A stretch of DNA of 64,000 nucleotides from Clusia tigrina (GCA_920105625.2 OV050030.1:218410325-218474324); one strand, 5' to 3'; counted from the stretch's first letter, positions 23,251-39,000 are shown. Numbers and translations are program-made. The notes: a model not told the origin generated them from the sequence alone.

Positions 23251-26200
23251 CTGACAGAGGATGCGACGCCGACTTAGACGCCGACTGAGACGCCGACTGA
23301 GGCAGATAGGGGTAGATATAGGCATAGAGAACGCAGCAGACTCCCAAATCGACAGCAGAAGCGACTGAGATGCCTACAGACACGCAGGCAGATGCGGCGA
23401 CGCCGACTGAGACGCAAGCTGAGGCAGATAGGGGTAGATATAGGCATAGAGAAGGCAGCAGACCTCCCCAATGACAGCGGCAGCGACTGAGACGCCTACA
23501 GAGACACTGACAGAGGCTGCGACACCGACTGAAACGCCGACTGAGGCAGATAGGGGTAGATATTGGCTTAGAAAAGGCAGCAGACCCCCAATCGACATCG
23601 GCAGCGACTGAGACGCCTACAGAAACGCTGATAGAGGCTGAGACGCCGACTGTGGCAGATAGAGGCAGATAGAGGCAGATATAGGCATAGAGAAGGCAGC
23701 AGGCCCCCAATCGACAGCGGCAGCGACTGAGAAGCCTACAGAGACGCTGACAAAGGCTGCGACGCCGACTGAGGCAGATAGGTGTAAATATAGGCATAGA
23801 GAAGGCAGCAGACTCCCCAATCGACAGCGACTGAGACGCATACAGAGACGATGACAGAGGCTGCGGAGCCAACTGAGACGCTGACTGAGGCAGATAGGGG
23901 TAGATAAAGGCAGAGAGAAGGCAGCAGACCCCCCAATCGACAGCGGCAACGACTGAGATGCCTACAGAGACGCTGACAGAGGCGGCGACGCGGACTGAGA
24001 CGCCGACTGAGGCAGATAGTGGTAGATATAGGCATAGAGAAGGCAGCAGACCCCCCAATCGACAGCGGCAACGACTGAGTCTCTTACAGAGACGCTGACA
24101 GAGGCTGCGACGCCGGCTGAGGCAGCTAGGGGTAGATGTAGTCATAGAGAAGGCAGCAGACCCGCCAATCGACAGCGGCAACGACTAAGATGCCTACAGA
24201 GACGCTGACAAAAGCTGCGACTCCGACTGAGACGCCGACTGAGACGCCGACTGAGGCAGATAGGGGTAGATATAGGCATAGAGAAGGCAGCAGACCCCCC
24301 AATCGACAGCGGCATTGACGGAGACGCCTACAGAGACGCTGATGGAGGCAGATAGGGGTAGATATAGGTATAGAGAAGGCAGCAGACCCCCAATCGACAG
24401 CGGCAGCGACTGGGACTCCTACAGAGACGCCGACTGAGACACCGACTGAGGCAGATAGGGGTAGAGAAGGCAGCAGACCCCCCAATCGACAGTAGCAGAG
24501 ACTGAGTCGCCTACAGAGATGCTGTCAGAGGCTGTGACGCCGACTGAGGCAGCTAGGGTTAGATGTAGTCATAGAGAAGGCAGCAGACCCCCCAATCGAC
24601 AGCGGCAGCGACTGCGAAGCCTACAGAGACGCTGACAAAGGCTGTGACGCCGACTGAGGCAGATAGGTGTCGATCTAGGCGTAAAAAAGGCAGCAGACTC
24701 CGCAATCGACAGCGGCAGCGACTGCGAAGTCTACAGAGACGCTGAAAGAGGCTGCGACATCGACTGAGACGCCGACTGAGACACCGACTGAGGCAGATAG
24801 GGGTAGATATAGGCATAGAGAAGGCAGCTGACTCCCAATCGACAGTGGCAACGACTGAGACTCCTACAGACACGCTGACTGAGGCTGCGACGCCGACTGA
24901 GACGCCGACTGTGGCAGATAGTAGTAGATATAGGCATAGAAAAGGCAGCAGACCCCCCAATCGACAGCGGCATTGACTGAGACGCCTACAGAGACGCAGA
25001 CAGAGGCTGCGACGCTGACTGAGACGCCGACTGAGGCAGATAGGGGTAGAAATTGGCTTAGAAAAGGCAGCAGACCCCCCAATCGAAATCGGCAGCGACT
25101 GAGACGCCTACAGAGATGCTGATAGAGGCTGAGAGAGGCTGCGACATCGACTGAGACGCCGACTGAGACACCGACTGAGGCAGATAGGGGTAGATATAGG
25201 CATAGAGAAGGCAGTAGACCCCCAATCGACAGCGGCAGCGACTGAGACGCCTACAGAGACACTGACAGAGGCTGCGACACCGACTGAAACGCCGACTGAG
25301 GCAGATAGGGGTAGATATTGGCTTAGAAAAGGCAGCAGACCCCCCAATCGAAATCGGCAGCGACTGAGACGCCTACAGAGATGCTGATAGAGGCTGAGAG
25401 AGGCTGCGACATCGACTGAGACGCCGACTGAGACACCGACTGAGGCAGATAGGGGTAGATATAGGCATAGAGAAGGCAGTAGACCCCCAATCGACAGCGG
25501 CAGCGACTGAGACGCCTACAGAGATGCTGATAGAGGCTGAGACGCCGACTGAGGCAAATAGAGGCAGATAGAGGCAGATATAGGCATAGAGAAGGCAGCA
25601 GGCCCCTATCGACAGCGGCAGCGACTGAGAAGCCTACAGAGACGCTGACAAAGGCTGCGACGCCGAGTGAGGCAGATAGGTGTAAATATAGGCATAGAGA
25701 AGGCAGCAGACTCCCCAATCGACAGCGGCAGCGACTGGGACGCCTACAGAGACGCAGACAGAGGCTGCGACGCCGACTGAGACGCCGACTGAGGCAGAAA
25801 GGGTAGATATTGGCATAGAGAAGGCATCAGACCCCCTAATCGACAGCGGCAGCGACTGAGGCGCCTACAGAGACGGTGACAGAGGCAGATAGGGGTAGAT
25901 ATAGGCATAGAGAAGGTAGCAGACTCCCCAGAGGCTGCGACGCCGGCTGAGGCAGCTAGGGGTAGATGTAGTCATAGAGAAGGCAGCAGACCCACCAATA
26001 GACAGCGGCAGCGACTGAGACTCCTACAGAGACGCTGACAGAGGCTGCGACGCCGACTGAGACGCCGACTGAGGCAGATAGGGGTAGATATAGGCATAGA
26101 GAAGGCAGCAGACCCCCAATCGACAGCGGCAACGACTGAGACTCCTACAGACACGCTGACAGAGGCAGATAAGTGTAGATATAGGCATAAAGAAGGTAGC

Positions 26201-26399
26201 AGACACCCCAATCGACAGCGGCAGCGACTGAGACGCCTACAGAGACGCTGGCAGAGGCTGCGACGCTTACTGAGACGCCGACTGAGGCAGATAGGCATAG
26301 AGAAGGCAGCAGACCCCCCAATCGACAGCGGCAGCGACTGAGACGCTTACAGAGACGCTGACAAAGGCTGCGACGCCGGCTGAGGCAGCTAGGGGTAGA

Positions 26400-29300
26400 T
26401 GTAGTCATAGAGAAGGCAGCAGACCCACCAATAGACAGCGGCAGCGACTGAGACTCCTACAGAGACGCTGACAGAGGCTGCGACGCCGACTGAGACGCCG
26501 ACTGAGGCAGATAGGGGTAGATATAGGCGTAGAGAAGGCAGCAGACTTCCCAATCGACAGCGGCAGGGACTGAGAAGTCTACAGAGACGCTGAAAGAGGC
26601 TGCGACATCGACTGAGACGCCGACTGAGGCAGATAGGAATAGAGAAGGCAGCAGACCTCCCCAGTCGACAGCGGCAGCGACTAACACGCCTACAGAGACG
26701 CTGACAGAGGCTGCGACGCTGACTGAGACACCGACTGAGGCAGATAGGCATAGAGAAGGCAGCAGACCCCCCAATCGACAGCTGCAACGACTGAGACTCC
26801 TACAGAGACGCTGACAGAGGCTGCGACGCCGACTGAGACGCCGACTGAGGCAGATAGGGGTAGATATAGGCATAGAGAAGCAGGAGACCCCCACAATCGA
26901 CAGCGGCAGCGACTGGGACGCCTACAGAGACGCTGACAGAGGCTGCGACGCCGACTGAGACGCCGACTAAGGCAGACAGGGGTAGATATAGGCATAGAGA
27001 AGGCAGCAGACCCCCTATTCGACAGCGGCAGCGGCTGAGATGCCTACAGAGACGCTGGCAGATACGGCGACGCCTACTGAGAAGCCTACTGAGGCAGATA
27101 GGGGTGGATATAGGCATAGAGAAAGCAGCAGACCTACCCAATCGACAGCGGCAGCGACTGACGCCTACAGAGACACTGACAGGGGTTGCGACATCGACTG
27201 AGACGCCGACTGAGGCAGATAGGGGTAGATATTGGCTTAGAAAAGGCAGCAGACCCCCCCAATCGACATCGGCAGCGACTGAGACGCCTACAGAGACGCT
27301 GACAGAGGCAGATAAGGGTAGATATAAGCATAAAGAAGGTAGCAGACACCCAATCGCCAGCGGCAGCGACTGAGACACCTACAGAAACGCGGACAGAGAC
27401 TGCGACGCCGACTGAGTCAGATAGGAGTAGATATAGGCATAGAGAAGGCAGCAGACCACCCAGTCGACAGCGGCAGCGACTGGGACGCCTACAGAGACGC
27501 TGGCAGATGCGGCGACGCCGACTGAGACACCAACTGAGGCAGATAGGGGTAGATATAGGCATAGAGAATGCAGCAGACCCCCCCAATCGGCGGCCGCGAC
27601 GACTGAGACCCCTACAGAGACGCTGACAGAGGCTGCGCCGCCGACTGAGGCAGATAGGGGTAGATATAGGCATGGAGAAGGCAGCAGACCCCCCAATCGA
27701 CAGCGGCATTGACTGAGATGCCTACAGAGATGCTGGCAGATGTGGCGACACCGACTGAGACACCAACTGAGGCAGATAGGGGTAGATATAGGCATAGAGA
27801 AGGCAGCAGACCCCCCAATTGGCGGCGGTAACCGCCAGCGGCAGCGACTGAGAAGCCTACAGAGTCGCTGAAAGAGGCTGCGACATCGGCTGAGACGCGG
27901 ACTGAGCCGCCGACAGAGCAGATAGGGGTAGATATAGGCATAGAGAAGGCAGCAGACCCCCCAATTGGCGGCGGCAACGACTGAGACCCTTACAGAGACG
28001 CTGACAGAGGCTGCGACGCCGACTGAGGCAGATAGGGGCAGATATAGGCATAGAGAAGGCAGCAGACCCCCAATCGACAGCGGCAGCGACTGAGACGCCT
28101 ACAGAGACGCTGATAGAGGCTGCGACGCCGACTGAGGCAGATAGGGGCAGATATAGGCATATAGAAGGCAGCAGACCCCCAATCGACAGCGGCAACGACT
28201 GAGACTCCTACAGATACGCTGACTAAGGCTGCGACGCCGACTGAGACGCCGACTGAGGCAGATACGGGTAGATATAAGTATAGAGAACGCTGCAGCCCCC
28301 CAACCGACAGCGGCATTGACAGAGACGCCTATAGAGACGCAGACAGAGGCTGCGACGCCGACTGAGACGCCGACTGAGGCAAATAGGGGTAGAAATTGGC
28401 ATAGAGAAGCAGCAGAACCCCACATTCGACAACGGCAGCGACTGGGACGCCTACAGAGACGCTGACAGAGGCTCCACGCCGACTGAGACGCCGACTGAGG
28501 CAGATAGGGGTAGATATAGGCATAGAGAATACAGCAGACCTCCCCAATCGACAGCGACAGCGACTGAGACGCCTACAGAGACACTGATAGAGGCTGCGAC
28601 ACCGACTGAAACACGGACTGAGGCAGATAGTGGTAGATATTGGCTTAGAAAAGGCAGCAGACCCCCCAATCGACATCGGCAGCGACTGAGACGCCTACAA
28701 AGACGCTGATAGAGGCTGCGACGCCGACTGAGGCAGATAGGAGCAGATATAGGCATAGAGAAGGCAGCAGACCCCCAATCGACAGCGGCAGCGACTGAGA
28801 AACCTACAGAGATACTGGCAGAGGATGCGACACCGACTGAGACGCCGGCTGAGGCAGACATTGGTAGATATAGACATAGAGAAGGCAGCAGACCCCCAAT
28901 CGACAGCGGCAACGACTGAGACTCCTACAGATACGCTGACTGAGGCTGCGACGCCAACTGAGACGCCGACTGAGGCAGATACGGGTAGATATAGGTATAG
29001 AGAAGAAATCGACAGCGGCAACGACTGAGACTCCTACAGAGACGCTGAAAGAGGCTGCGACATCGACTGAGACGCCGACTGAGGCAGATAGGGGTAGATA
29101 TAGGCATTGAGAAGGCAGCAGACCTCCCAATCGACAGCGGCAGCGACTGAGACGCCTACAGAGATGCTGTCAGAGGCTGCGACGTCGACTCAGGCAGCTA
29201 GGGTTAGATGTAGTCATAGAGAAGGCAGCAGACCCCCAATCGACAGCGGCAACGACTGAGACTCCTACAGATACGCTGACAGAGGCTGCGACGCCGACTG

Positions 29301-32300
29301 ATACGCCGACTGAGGCAGATAGGGGTAGATATAGGCATAGAGAAGGCAGCAGACCCCCAATCGACAGCGGCAACGACTGAGACTCCTACAGACACGCTGA
29401 CAGAGGCAGATAAGTGTAGATATAGGCATAAAGAAGGTAGCAGACACCCCAATCGACAGCGGCAGCGACTGAGACGCCTACAGAGACGCTGGCAGAGGCT
29501 GCGACGCTTACTGAGACGCCGACTGAGGCAGATAGGCATAGAGAAGGCAGCAGACCCCCCAATCGACAGCGGCAGCGACTGAGACGCTTACAGAGACGCT
29601 GACAAAGGCTGTGACGCCGACTGAGGCAGATAGGTGTTGATCTAGGCGTAGAGAAGGCAGCAGACTTCCCAATCGACAGCGGCAGGGACTGAGAAGTCTA
29701 CAGAGACGCTGAAAGAGGCTGCGACATCGACTGAGACGCCGACTGAGGCAGATAGGAATAGAGAAGGCAGCAGACCTCCCCAGTCGACAGCGGCAGCGAC
29801 TAACACGCCTACAGAGACGCTGACAGAGGCTGCGACGCTGACTGAGACACCGACTGAGGCAGATAGGCACAGAGAAGGCAGCAGACCCACCAATCGACAG
29901 CGGCAGCGACTGAGACGCTTACAGAGACGCTGACAAAGGCTGTGACGCCGACTGCGGCAGATAGGTGTTGATCTAGGCGTAGAGAAGGCAGCAGACTTCC
30001 CAATCGACAGCGGCAGGGACTGAGAAGTCTACAGAGACGCTGAAAGAGGCTGCGACATCGACTGAGACGCCGACTGAGGCAGATAGGCATAGAGAAGGCA
30101 GCAGACCCCCCAATCGACAGCGGCAGCGACTGAGACGCTTACAGAGACGCTGACAAAGGCTGTGACGCCGACTGAGGCAGATAGGTGTTGATCTAGGCGT
30201 AGAGAAGGCAGCAGACTTCCCAATCGACAGCGGCAGGGACTGAGACTCCTACAGAGACGCTGACAGAGGCTGCGACGCCGACTGAGACGCCGACTGAGGC
30301 AGATAGGGGTAGATATAGGCATAGAGAAGCAGGAGACCCCCACAATCGACAGCGGCAGCGACTGAGATGCCTACAGAGACGCTGGCAGATACGGCGACGC
30401 CTACTGAGACGCCTACTGAGGCAGATAGGGGTGGATATAGGCATAGAGAAAGCAGCAGACCTACCCAATCGACAGCGGCAGCGACTGACGCCTACAGAGA
30501 CACTGACAGGGGTTGCAACATCGACTGAGACGCCGACTGAGGCAGATAGGGGTAGATATTGGCTTAGAAAAGGCAGCAGACCCCCCCAATCAACATCGGC
30601 AGCGACTGAGACGCCTACAGAGACGCTGACAGAGGCAGATAAGGGTAGATATAAGCATAAAGAAGGTAGCAGACACCCAATCGCCAGCGGCAGCGACTGA
30701 GACACCTACAGAAACGCGGACAGAGGCGGCGACGCCGACTGAGTCAGATAGGAGTAGATATAGGCATAGAGAAGGCAGCAGACCACCCAGTCGACAGCGG
30801 CAGCGACTGGGACGCCTACAGAGACGCTGGCAGATGCGGCGACGCCGACTGAGACACCAACTGAGGCAGATAGGGGTAGATATAGGCATAGAGAATGCAG
30901 CAGACCCCCCAATCGGCGGCGGCGACGACTGAGACCCCTACAGAGACGCTGACAGAGGCTGCGCCGCCGACTGAGGCAGATAGGGGTAGATATAGGCATG
31001 GAGAAGGCAGCAGACCCCCCAATCGACTGCGGCATTGACTGAGATGCCTACAGAGATGCTGGCAGATGCGGCGACACCGACTGAGACACCAACTGAGGCA
31101 GATAGGGGTAGATATAGGCATAGAGAAGGCAGCAGACCCCCCAATTGGCGGCGGTAACCGCCAGCGGCAGCTACTGAGAAGCCTACAGAGTCGCTGAAAG
31201 AGGCTGCGACATCGGCTGAGACGCGGATTGAGCCGCCGACAGAGCAGATAGGGGTAGATATAGGCATAGAGAAGGCAGCAGACCCCCCCAATTGGCGGCG
31301 GCAACGACTGAGACCCTTACAGAGACGCTGACAGAGGCTGCGACGCCGACTGAGGCAGATAGGGGCAGATATAGGCATAGAGAAGGCAGCAGACCCCCAA
31401 TCGACAGCGGCAGCGACTGAGACGCCTACAGAGACGCTGATAGAGGCTGCGACGCCGACTGAGGCAGATAGGGGCAGATATAGGCATATAGAAGGCAGCA
31501 GACCCCCAATCGACAGCGGCAACGACTGAGACTCCTACAGATACGCTGACTGAGGCTGCGACGCCGACTGAGACGCCGACTGAGGCAGATACGGGTAGAT
31601 ATAAGTATAGAGAACGCAGCAGCCCCCCAACCGACAGCGGCATTGACTGAGACGCCTATAGAGACGCAGACAGAGGCTGCGACGCCGACTGAGACGCCGA
31701 CTGAGGCAAATAGGGGTAGAAATTGGCATAGAGAAGCAGCAGAACCCCACATTCGACAACGGCAGCGACTGGGACGCCTACAGAGACGCTGACAGAGGCT
31801 CCACGCCGACTGAGACGCCGACTGAGGCAGATAGGGGTAGATATAGGTATAGAGAATACAGCAGACCTCCCCAATCGACAGCGACAGCGACTGAGACGCC
31901 TACAGAGACACTGATAGAGGCTGCGACACCGACTGAAACACGGACTGAGGCAGATAGGGGTAGATATTTGCTTAGAAAAGGCAGCAAACCCCCAATCGAC
32001 ATCGGCAGCGACTGAGACGCCTACAAAGACGCTGACAGAGGCTGCGACGCCGACTGAGCCAGATAGGGGTAGATATAGGCATAGAGAATACAGCAGACCT
32101 CCCCAATCGACAGCGACAGCGACTGAGACGCCTACAGAGACGCTGACAGAGGCTCCACGCCGACTGAGACGCCGACTGAGGCAGATAGGAGTAGATATAG
32201 GCATAGAGAAGGCAGCAGACCCCCAATCGACAGCGGCAGCGACTGAGAAACCTTCAGAGATACTGGCAGAGGATGCGACACCGACTGAGACGCCGGCTGA

Positions 32301-35300
32301 GGCAGACATTGGTAGATATAGACATAGAGAAGGCAGCAGACCCCCAATCGACAGCGGCAACGACTGAGACTCCTACAGATACGCCGACTGAGGCTGCGAC
32401 GCCAACTGAGACGCCGACTGAGGCAGATACGGGTAGATATAGGTATAGAGAAGAAATCGACAGCGGCAACGACTGAGACTCCTACAGAGACGCTGAAAGA
32501 GGCTGCGACATCGACTGAGACGCCGACTGAGGCAGATAGGGGTAGATATAGGCATTGAGAAGGCAGCAGACCTCCCAATCGACAGCGGCAGCGACTGAGA
32601 CGCCTACAGAGATGCTGTCAGAGGCGGCGACGTCGACTGAGGCAGCTAGGGTTAGATGTAGTCATAGAGAAGGCAGCAGACCCACCAATAGACAGCGGCA
32701 GCGACTGAGACGCCTACAGAGACGCTGACAGAGGCTGCGACGCCGACTGAGACGCCGACTGAGGCAGATAGGGGTAGATATAGGCATAGAGAAGGCAGCA
32801 GACCCCCAATCGACAGCGGCAACGACTGAGACTCCTACAGACACGCTGACTGAGCCTGCGACGCCGACTGAGACGCCGACTGAGGCAGATATTGGTAGAT
32901 ATAGACATAGAGAAGGTAGCAGCCCCTAATCGACAGCGGCAACGACTGAGACTCCTACAGATACGCTGATTGAGACTGCGACGCCGACTGAGACGCCGAC
33001 TGAGGCAGATACGGGTAGATATAGGCATAGAGAAGGCAGCAGACCCCCCAATCGACAGCGGCACCGACTTAGAATCCTACAGAGACGCTGACAGAGGCTG
33101 CGACACCGACTGCGACGCCGACTGAGGCAGATAGGTGTAGATATATTCGTAGAGAAGGCAGTAGACCCACCAATCGACAGCGGAAGCGACTGAGATGCCT
33201 ACAGAGACGCTGACAAAGGCTGCGACGCCGACTTAGGCAGATAGTTGTAGATATAGGCGTAGAGAAGGCAGTAGACCCCCCAATCGACAGCGGTAGCGAC
33301 TGAGAAGCCTACAGAGACGCAGACAGAGGCTGCGACGCCGACTGAGACGCCGACTGAGGCAGATAGGGGTAGAAATTGGCATAGAGAAGCAGCAGAACCC
33401 CACATTCGACAGCGGCAGCGACTGGGACGCCTACAGAGACGCTGACAGAGGCTGCGACGCCGACTGAGCCAGATAGGGGTAGATGTAGTCATAGAGAAGG
33501 CAGCAGACCCCCCCAATCGACAGCGGCAGCGACTGAGACGCCTACAGAGACGCTGACAGAGGCTGCGACGCTGACTGAGACGCCGACTGAGGCAGATAGG
33601 AATAGAGAAGGCAGCAGACCTCCCCAGTCGACAGCGGCAGCGACTAAGACGCCTACAGAGACGCTGACAGAGGCTGCGACGCTGACTGAGACACCGACTG
33701 AGGCAGATAGGCATAGAGAAGGCAGCAGACCCCCCAATCGACAGCTGCAACGACTGGGACGCCTACAGAGACGCTGACAGAGGCTGCGACGCCGACTGAG
33801 ACGCCGACTAAGGCAGACAGGGGTAGATATAGGCATAGAGAAGGCAGCAGACCCCCTATTCGACAGCGGCAGCGGCTGAGATGCCTACAGAGACGCTGGC
33901 AGATACGGCGACGCCTACTGAGACGCCTACTGAGGCAGATATGGGTGGATATAGGCATAGAGAAAGCAGCAGACCTACCCAATCGACAGCGGCAGCGACT
34001 GAGACGCCTACAGAGACACTGACAGGGGTTGCGACATCGACTGAGACGCCGACTGAGGCAGATAGGGGTAGATATTGGCTTAGAAAAGGCAGCAGACCCC
34101 CCCAATCGACATCGGCAGCGACTGAGACGCCTACAGAGACGCTGACAGAGGCAGATAAGGGTAGATATAAGCATAAAGAAGGTAGCAGACACCCAATCGC
34201 CAGCGGCAGCTACTGAGACACCTACAGAAACGCGGACAGAGGCTGCGACGCCAACTGAGTCAGATAGGGGTAGATATAGGCATAGAGAAGGCAGCAGACC
34301 ACCCAGTCGACAGCGGCAGCGACTGGGACGCCTACAGAGACGCTGGCAGATGCGGCGACGCCGACTGAGACACCAACTGAGGCAGATAGGGGTAGATATA
34401 GGCATAGAGAATGCAGCAGACCCCCCAATCGGCGGCGGCGACGACTGAGACCCCTACAGAGACGCTGACAGAGGCTGCGACACCGACTGAGGCAGATAGG
34501 GGTAGATATAGGCATGGAGAAGGCAGCAGACCCCCCAATCGACAGCGGCATTGACTGAGATGCCTACAGAGATGCTGGCAGATGCGGCGACGCAGACTGA
34601 GACACCAACTGAGGCAGATAGGGGTATATATAGGCATAGAGAAGGCAGCAGACCCCCCAATTGGCGGCGGCAACCGCCAGCGGCAGCGACTGAGAAGCCT
34701 ACAGAGTCGCTGAAAGAGGCTGCGACATCGGCTGAGTCGCGGACTGAGCCGCCAAAAGAGCAGATAGGGGTAGATATAGGCATAGAGAAGGCAGCAGACC
34801 CCCCCCAATTGGCGGCGGCAACGACTGAGACCCTTACAGAGACGCTGGCAGAGGCTGCGAAGCCGACTAAGGCAGATAGGGGCAGATATAGGCATAGAGA
34901 AGGCAGCAGACCCCCAATCGACAGCGGCAGCGACTGAGACGCCTACAGAGACGCTGATAGAGGCTGCGACGCCGACTGAGGCAGATAGGGGCAGATATAG
35001 GCATATAGAAGGCAGCAGACCCCCAATCGACAGCGGCAACGACTGAGACTCCTACAGATACGCTGACTGAGGCTGCGACGCCGACTGAGACGCCGACTGA
35101 GGCAGATACGGGTAGATATAAGTATAGAGAACGCAGCAGACCCCCCAACCGACAGCGGCATTGACTGAGACGCCTATAGAGACGCAGACAGAGGCTGCGA
35201 CGCCGACTGAGACGCCGACTGAGGTAAATAGGGGTAGAAATTGGCATAAAGAAGCAGCAGAACCCCACATTCGACAACGGCAGCGACTGGGACGCCTACA

Positions 35301-36000
35301 GAGACGCTGACAGAGGCTCCACGCCGACTGAGACGCCGACTGAGGCAGATAGGGGTAGATATAGGTATAGAGAATACAGCAGACCTCCCCAATCGACAGC
35401 GACAGCAACTGAGACGCCTACAGAGACACTGATAGAGGCTGCGACACCGACTGAAACACGGACTGAGGCAGATAGGGGTAGATATTGGCTTAGAAAAGGC
35501 AGCAGACCCCCCAATCGACATCGGCAGCGACTGAGACGCCTACAGAGACGCTGATAGAGGCTGCGACGCCGACTGAGGCAGATAGGGGCAGATATAGGCA
35601 TAGAGAAGGCAGCAGACCCCCAATCGACAGCGGCAGCGACTGAGAAACCTACAGAGACGCCGACAAATGGTGGGACGCCGACTGAGGCAGAGAGGTGTAA
35701 ATATAGGCATAGAGAAGGCAGCAGACTCCCCAATCGACAGCGGCAGCGACTGAGACGCATACAGAGACGCTGACAGATGTTGCGAAGCCGACTGAGACGC
35801 TGACTGAGGCAGATAGGGGTAGATATAGGCGTAGAGAAGGCAGCAGACCTCCCCAGTCGACAGCGGCAGCGAGTGAGACGCCTACAGAGACGCTGACAGA
35901 GGCTGCGACGCTGACTGAGACGCCGACTGAGGCAGATAGGCATAGAGAAGGCAGAAGACCCCCCAATCGACAGCGGCAACGACTGAGACTCCTACAGAGA
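26400..36000. repeat. Higher-order repeats of about 3.3-3.5 kb (three copies)
   Basis: A long ordered series of variants, including the GGGTTGCGACATCGACTG unit, the AATTGGCGGCGG units and the short GAAGAAATCGACAGCGG unit, occurs three times. Matching landmarks are at 27104, 30431 and about 33950, and at 28195, 31522 and 35039, giving offsets of 3,327 and about 3,517 bp. Copies 1 and 2 are nearly identical. Confidence 0.75.
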
Positions 36001-39000
36001 CGCTGACAAAGGCTGCGACGCCGACTGAGACACCGACTGAGGCAGATAGGGGCAGATATAAGCATAGAGAAGGCAGCAGACTCCCCAATCGACATCGGCA
36101 GCGACTGAGACGCCTACAGAGACGCTGACAGAGGCAGATAAGGGTAGATATAGGCATAAAGAAGGTAGCAGACACCCCAATCGACAGCGGCGGCGACTGA
36201 GACACTTACATAGACGCTGATAGAGGCTGCGACGCCAACTGAGACACCGACTGAGGCAGATAGGGGCAGATATAAGCATAGAGAAGGCAGCAGACACCCC
36301 AATCGATAGCGGCAGCGACTGAGATACCTACAGAAACGCGGACAGAGGCTGCGACGGCGACTGAGGCAGATAGGGGTAGATATAGGCATAGAGAAGGCAG
36401 CAGACCACCCAGTCGACAGCGGCAGCGACTGGGACGCCTACAGAGACGCTGGCAGATGCGGCGACGCCGACTGAGACACCAACTGAGGCAGATAGGGGTA
36501 GATATAGGCATAGAGAATGCAGCAGACCCCCCAATCAGCGGCGGCGACGACTGAGACTCCTACAGAGACGCTGACAGAGGCTGCGACGCCGACTGAGGCA
36601 GATAGGGGTAGATATAGGCACGGAGAAGGCAGCAGACCCCCCAATCGACAGCGGCATTGACTGAGACGCCTACAGAGACGCTGGCAGATGCGGCGACGCC
36701 GACTGAGACACCAACTGAGGCAGATAGGGGTAGATATAGGCATAGAGAAGGCAGCAGACCCCCCAATCGACAGTGGCAGCGACTGGGACGCCTACAGAGA
36801 CGCTGACAGAGGCTGCGACGCCGACTGAGACGCCCACTGAGACGCCGACTGCGGCAGATAGGGGTAGATATAGGCATAGAGAAGGGAGCAGCCCCCAATC
36901 GACAGCGGCAGCGACTGAGACACCTACAGAAACGCTGACAGAGGCTGCGACGCCGACTGAGGCAGATAGGAGTAGATATAGGAATAGAAAAGGCAGCAGA
37001 CCCCCCACTCGACAGCGGCAGCGACTGAGACGCATACAGAGACGCTGATAGAGGCTGCGACGCTGACTGAAACGCCGACTGAGGCAGATAGGCATAGAGA
37101 AGGCAGCAGACCCCCCAATCGACAGCTGCAACGACTGAGACTCCTACAGAGACGCTGATAGAAGCTGCGACGCCGACTGAGACGCCGACTGAGGCGGATA
37201 AGGGTAGATATAGGCGTAGGGAAGGCAGCAGACCCCCCAATCGACAGCGGCAGCGACTGGGACGCCTACAGAGATACTGACAGAGGATGCGACACCGACT
37301 GAGACGCCGACTGAGGCAGATATTGGTAGATATAGACATTTAGAAGGCAGCAGACCCCCAATCAACAGCGGCAACGACTGAGAAGCCTACAGAGACGCTG
37401 ATAGAGGCTGCGACATCGACTGAGACGCCGACTGAGACGCCGACTGAGGCAAATAGGTGTAGATATAGGCATAGAAGAGGCAGCAGACCCCCAATCGACA
37501 GCGGCAGCGACTGAGACGCCTACAGAGACGCTGATAGAGGCTGCGACGCCGACTGAGACGCCGACTGAGGCGGATAAGGGTAGATATAGGCGTAGAGAAG
37601 GCAGCAGACCCCCCAATCGATAGCGGCAGCGACTGGGACGCCTACAGAGATACTGACAGAGGATGCGACACCAACTGAGACGCCGACTGATGCAGATATT
37701 GGTAGATATAGACATAGAGAAGGCAGCAGACCCCCAATCGACAGCGGCAGCGACTGAGACGCCTACAGAGACGCTGATAGAGGCTGCGACGCCGACTGAG
37801 ACGCCGACTGAGGCGGATAAGGGTAGATATAGGCGTAGAGAAGGCAGCAGACCCCCCAATCGACAGCGGCAGCGACTGGGACGCCTACAGAGATACTGAC
37901 AGAGGATGCGACACCGACTGAGACGCCGACTGAGGCAGATAGGGTTAGATATTGGCTTAGAAAAGGCAGCAGACCCCCCAACCGACAGCGGCATTGACTG
38001 AGACACCTACAGAGACGCTGACAGAGGCTGCGACGCCGACTGAGACGCCGACTGAGGCAGATAGGGGTAGATATAGGCATATAGAATACAGCAGACCTCC
38101 CCAATCGACAGCGACAGCGACTGAGACGCCTACAGAGACACTGACAGAGGCTGCGACACCGACTGAAACGCGGACTGAGGCAGGTAGGGGTAGATATTGG
38201 CTTAGAAAAGGCAGCAGACCCCCCAATCGACATCGGCAGCGACTGAGACACCTACAAAAACGCTGACAGAGGCTGCGACGCCGACTGAGGCAGATAGGGC
38301 TAGATATAGGCATAGAGAAGGCAGCAGACCCCCAATCGACAGCTGCAGCGACTGAGAAACCTACGGAGACGCTGACAAATGGTGGGACGCCGACTGAGGC
38401 AGATAGGTGTAAATAGCTGAAAAGTGAGTCGCTGAAAGAGGCTGCGACATCGGCTGAGACGCGGACTGAGCCGCCGACAGAGCAAATAGGGGTAGATATA
38501 GGCATATAGAATACAGCAGACCTCCCCAATCGACAGCGACAGCGACTGAGACGCCTACAGAGACGCTGACAGATGCTGCGAAGCCGACTGAGACGCTGAC
38601 TGAGGCAGATAGGGCTAGATATAGACGTAGAGAAGGCAGCAGACCTCCCCAGTCGACAGCGGCAGCGAGTGAGACGCGTACAGAGACGCTGACAGAGGCT
38701 GCGAGGCTGACTGAGACGCCGACTGAGGCAGATAGGCATAGAGAAGGCAGCAGACCCCCCAATCGACAGCGGCAGCGACTGAGACGCCTACAGAGACACT
38801 GACAGAGCCTGCGGCACCGACTGAGACGCCGACTGAGGCAGATAGGTGTAGATATTGGCTTAGAAAAGGCAGCAGACCCCCCCAATCGACATCGGCAGCG
38901 ACTGAGACTCCTACAGATACGCTGACAGAGGCTGCGACGCCGACTGAGACGCCGACTAAGGCAGAGAGGGGTAGATATAGGCATGGAGAAGGCAGCAGCC

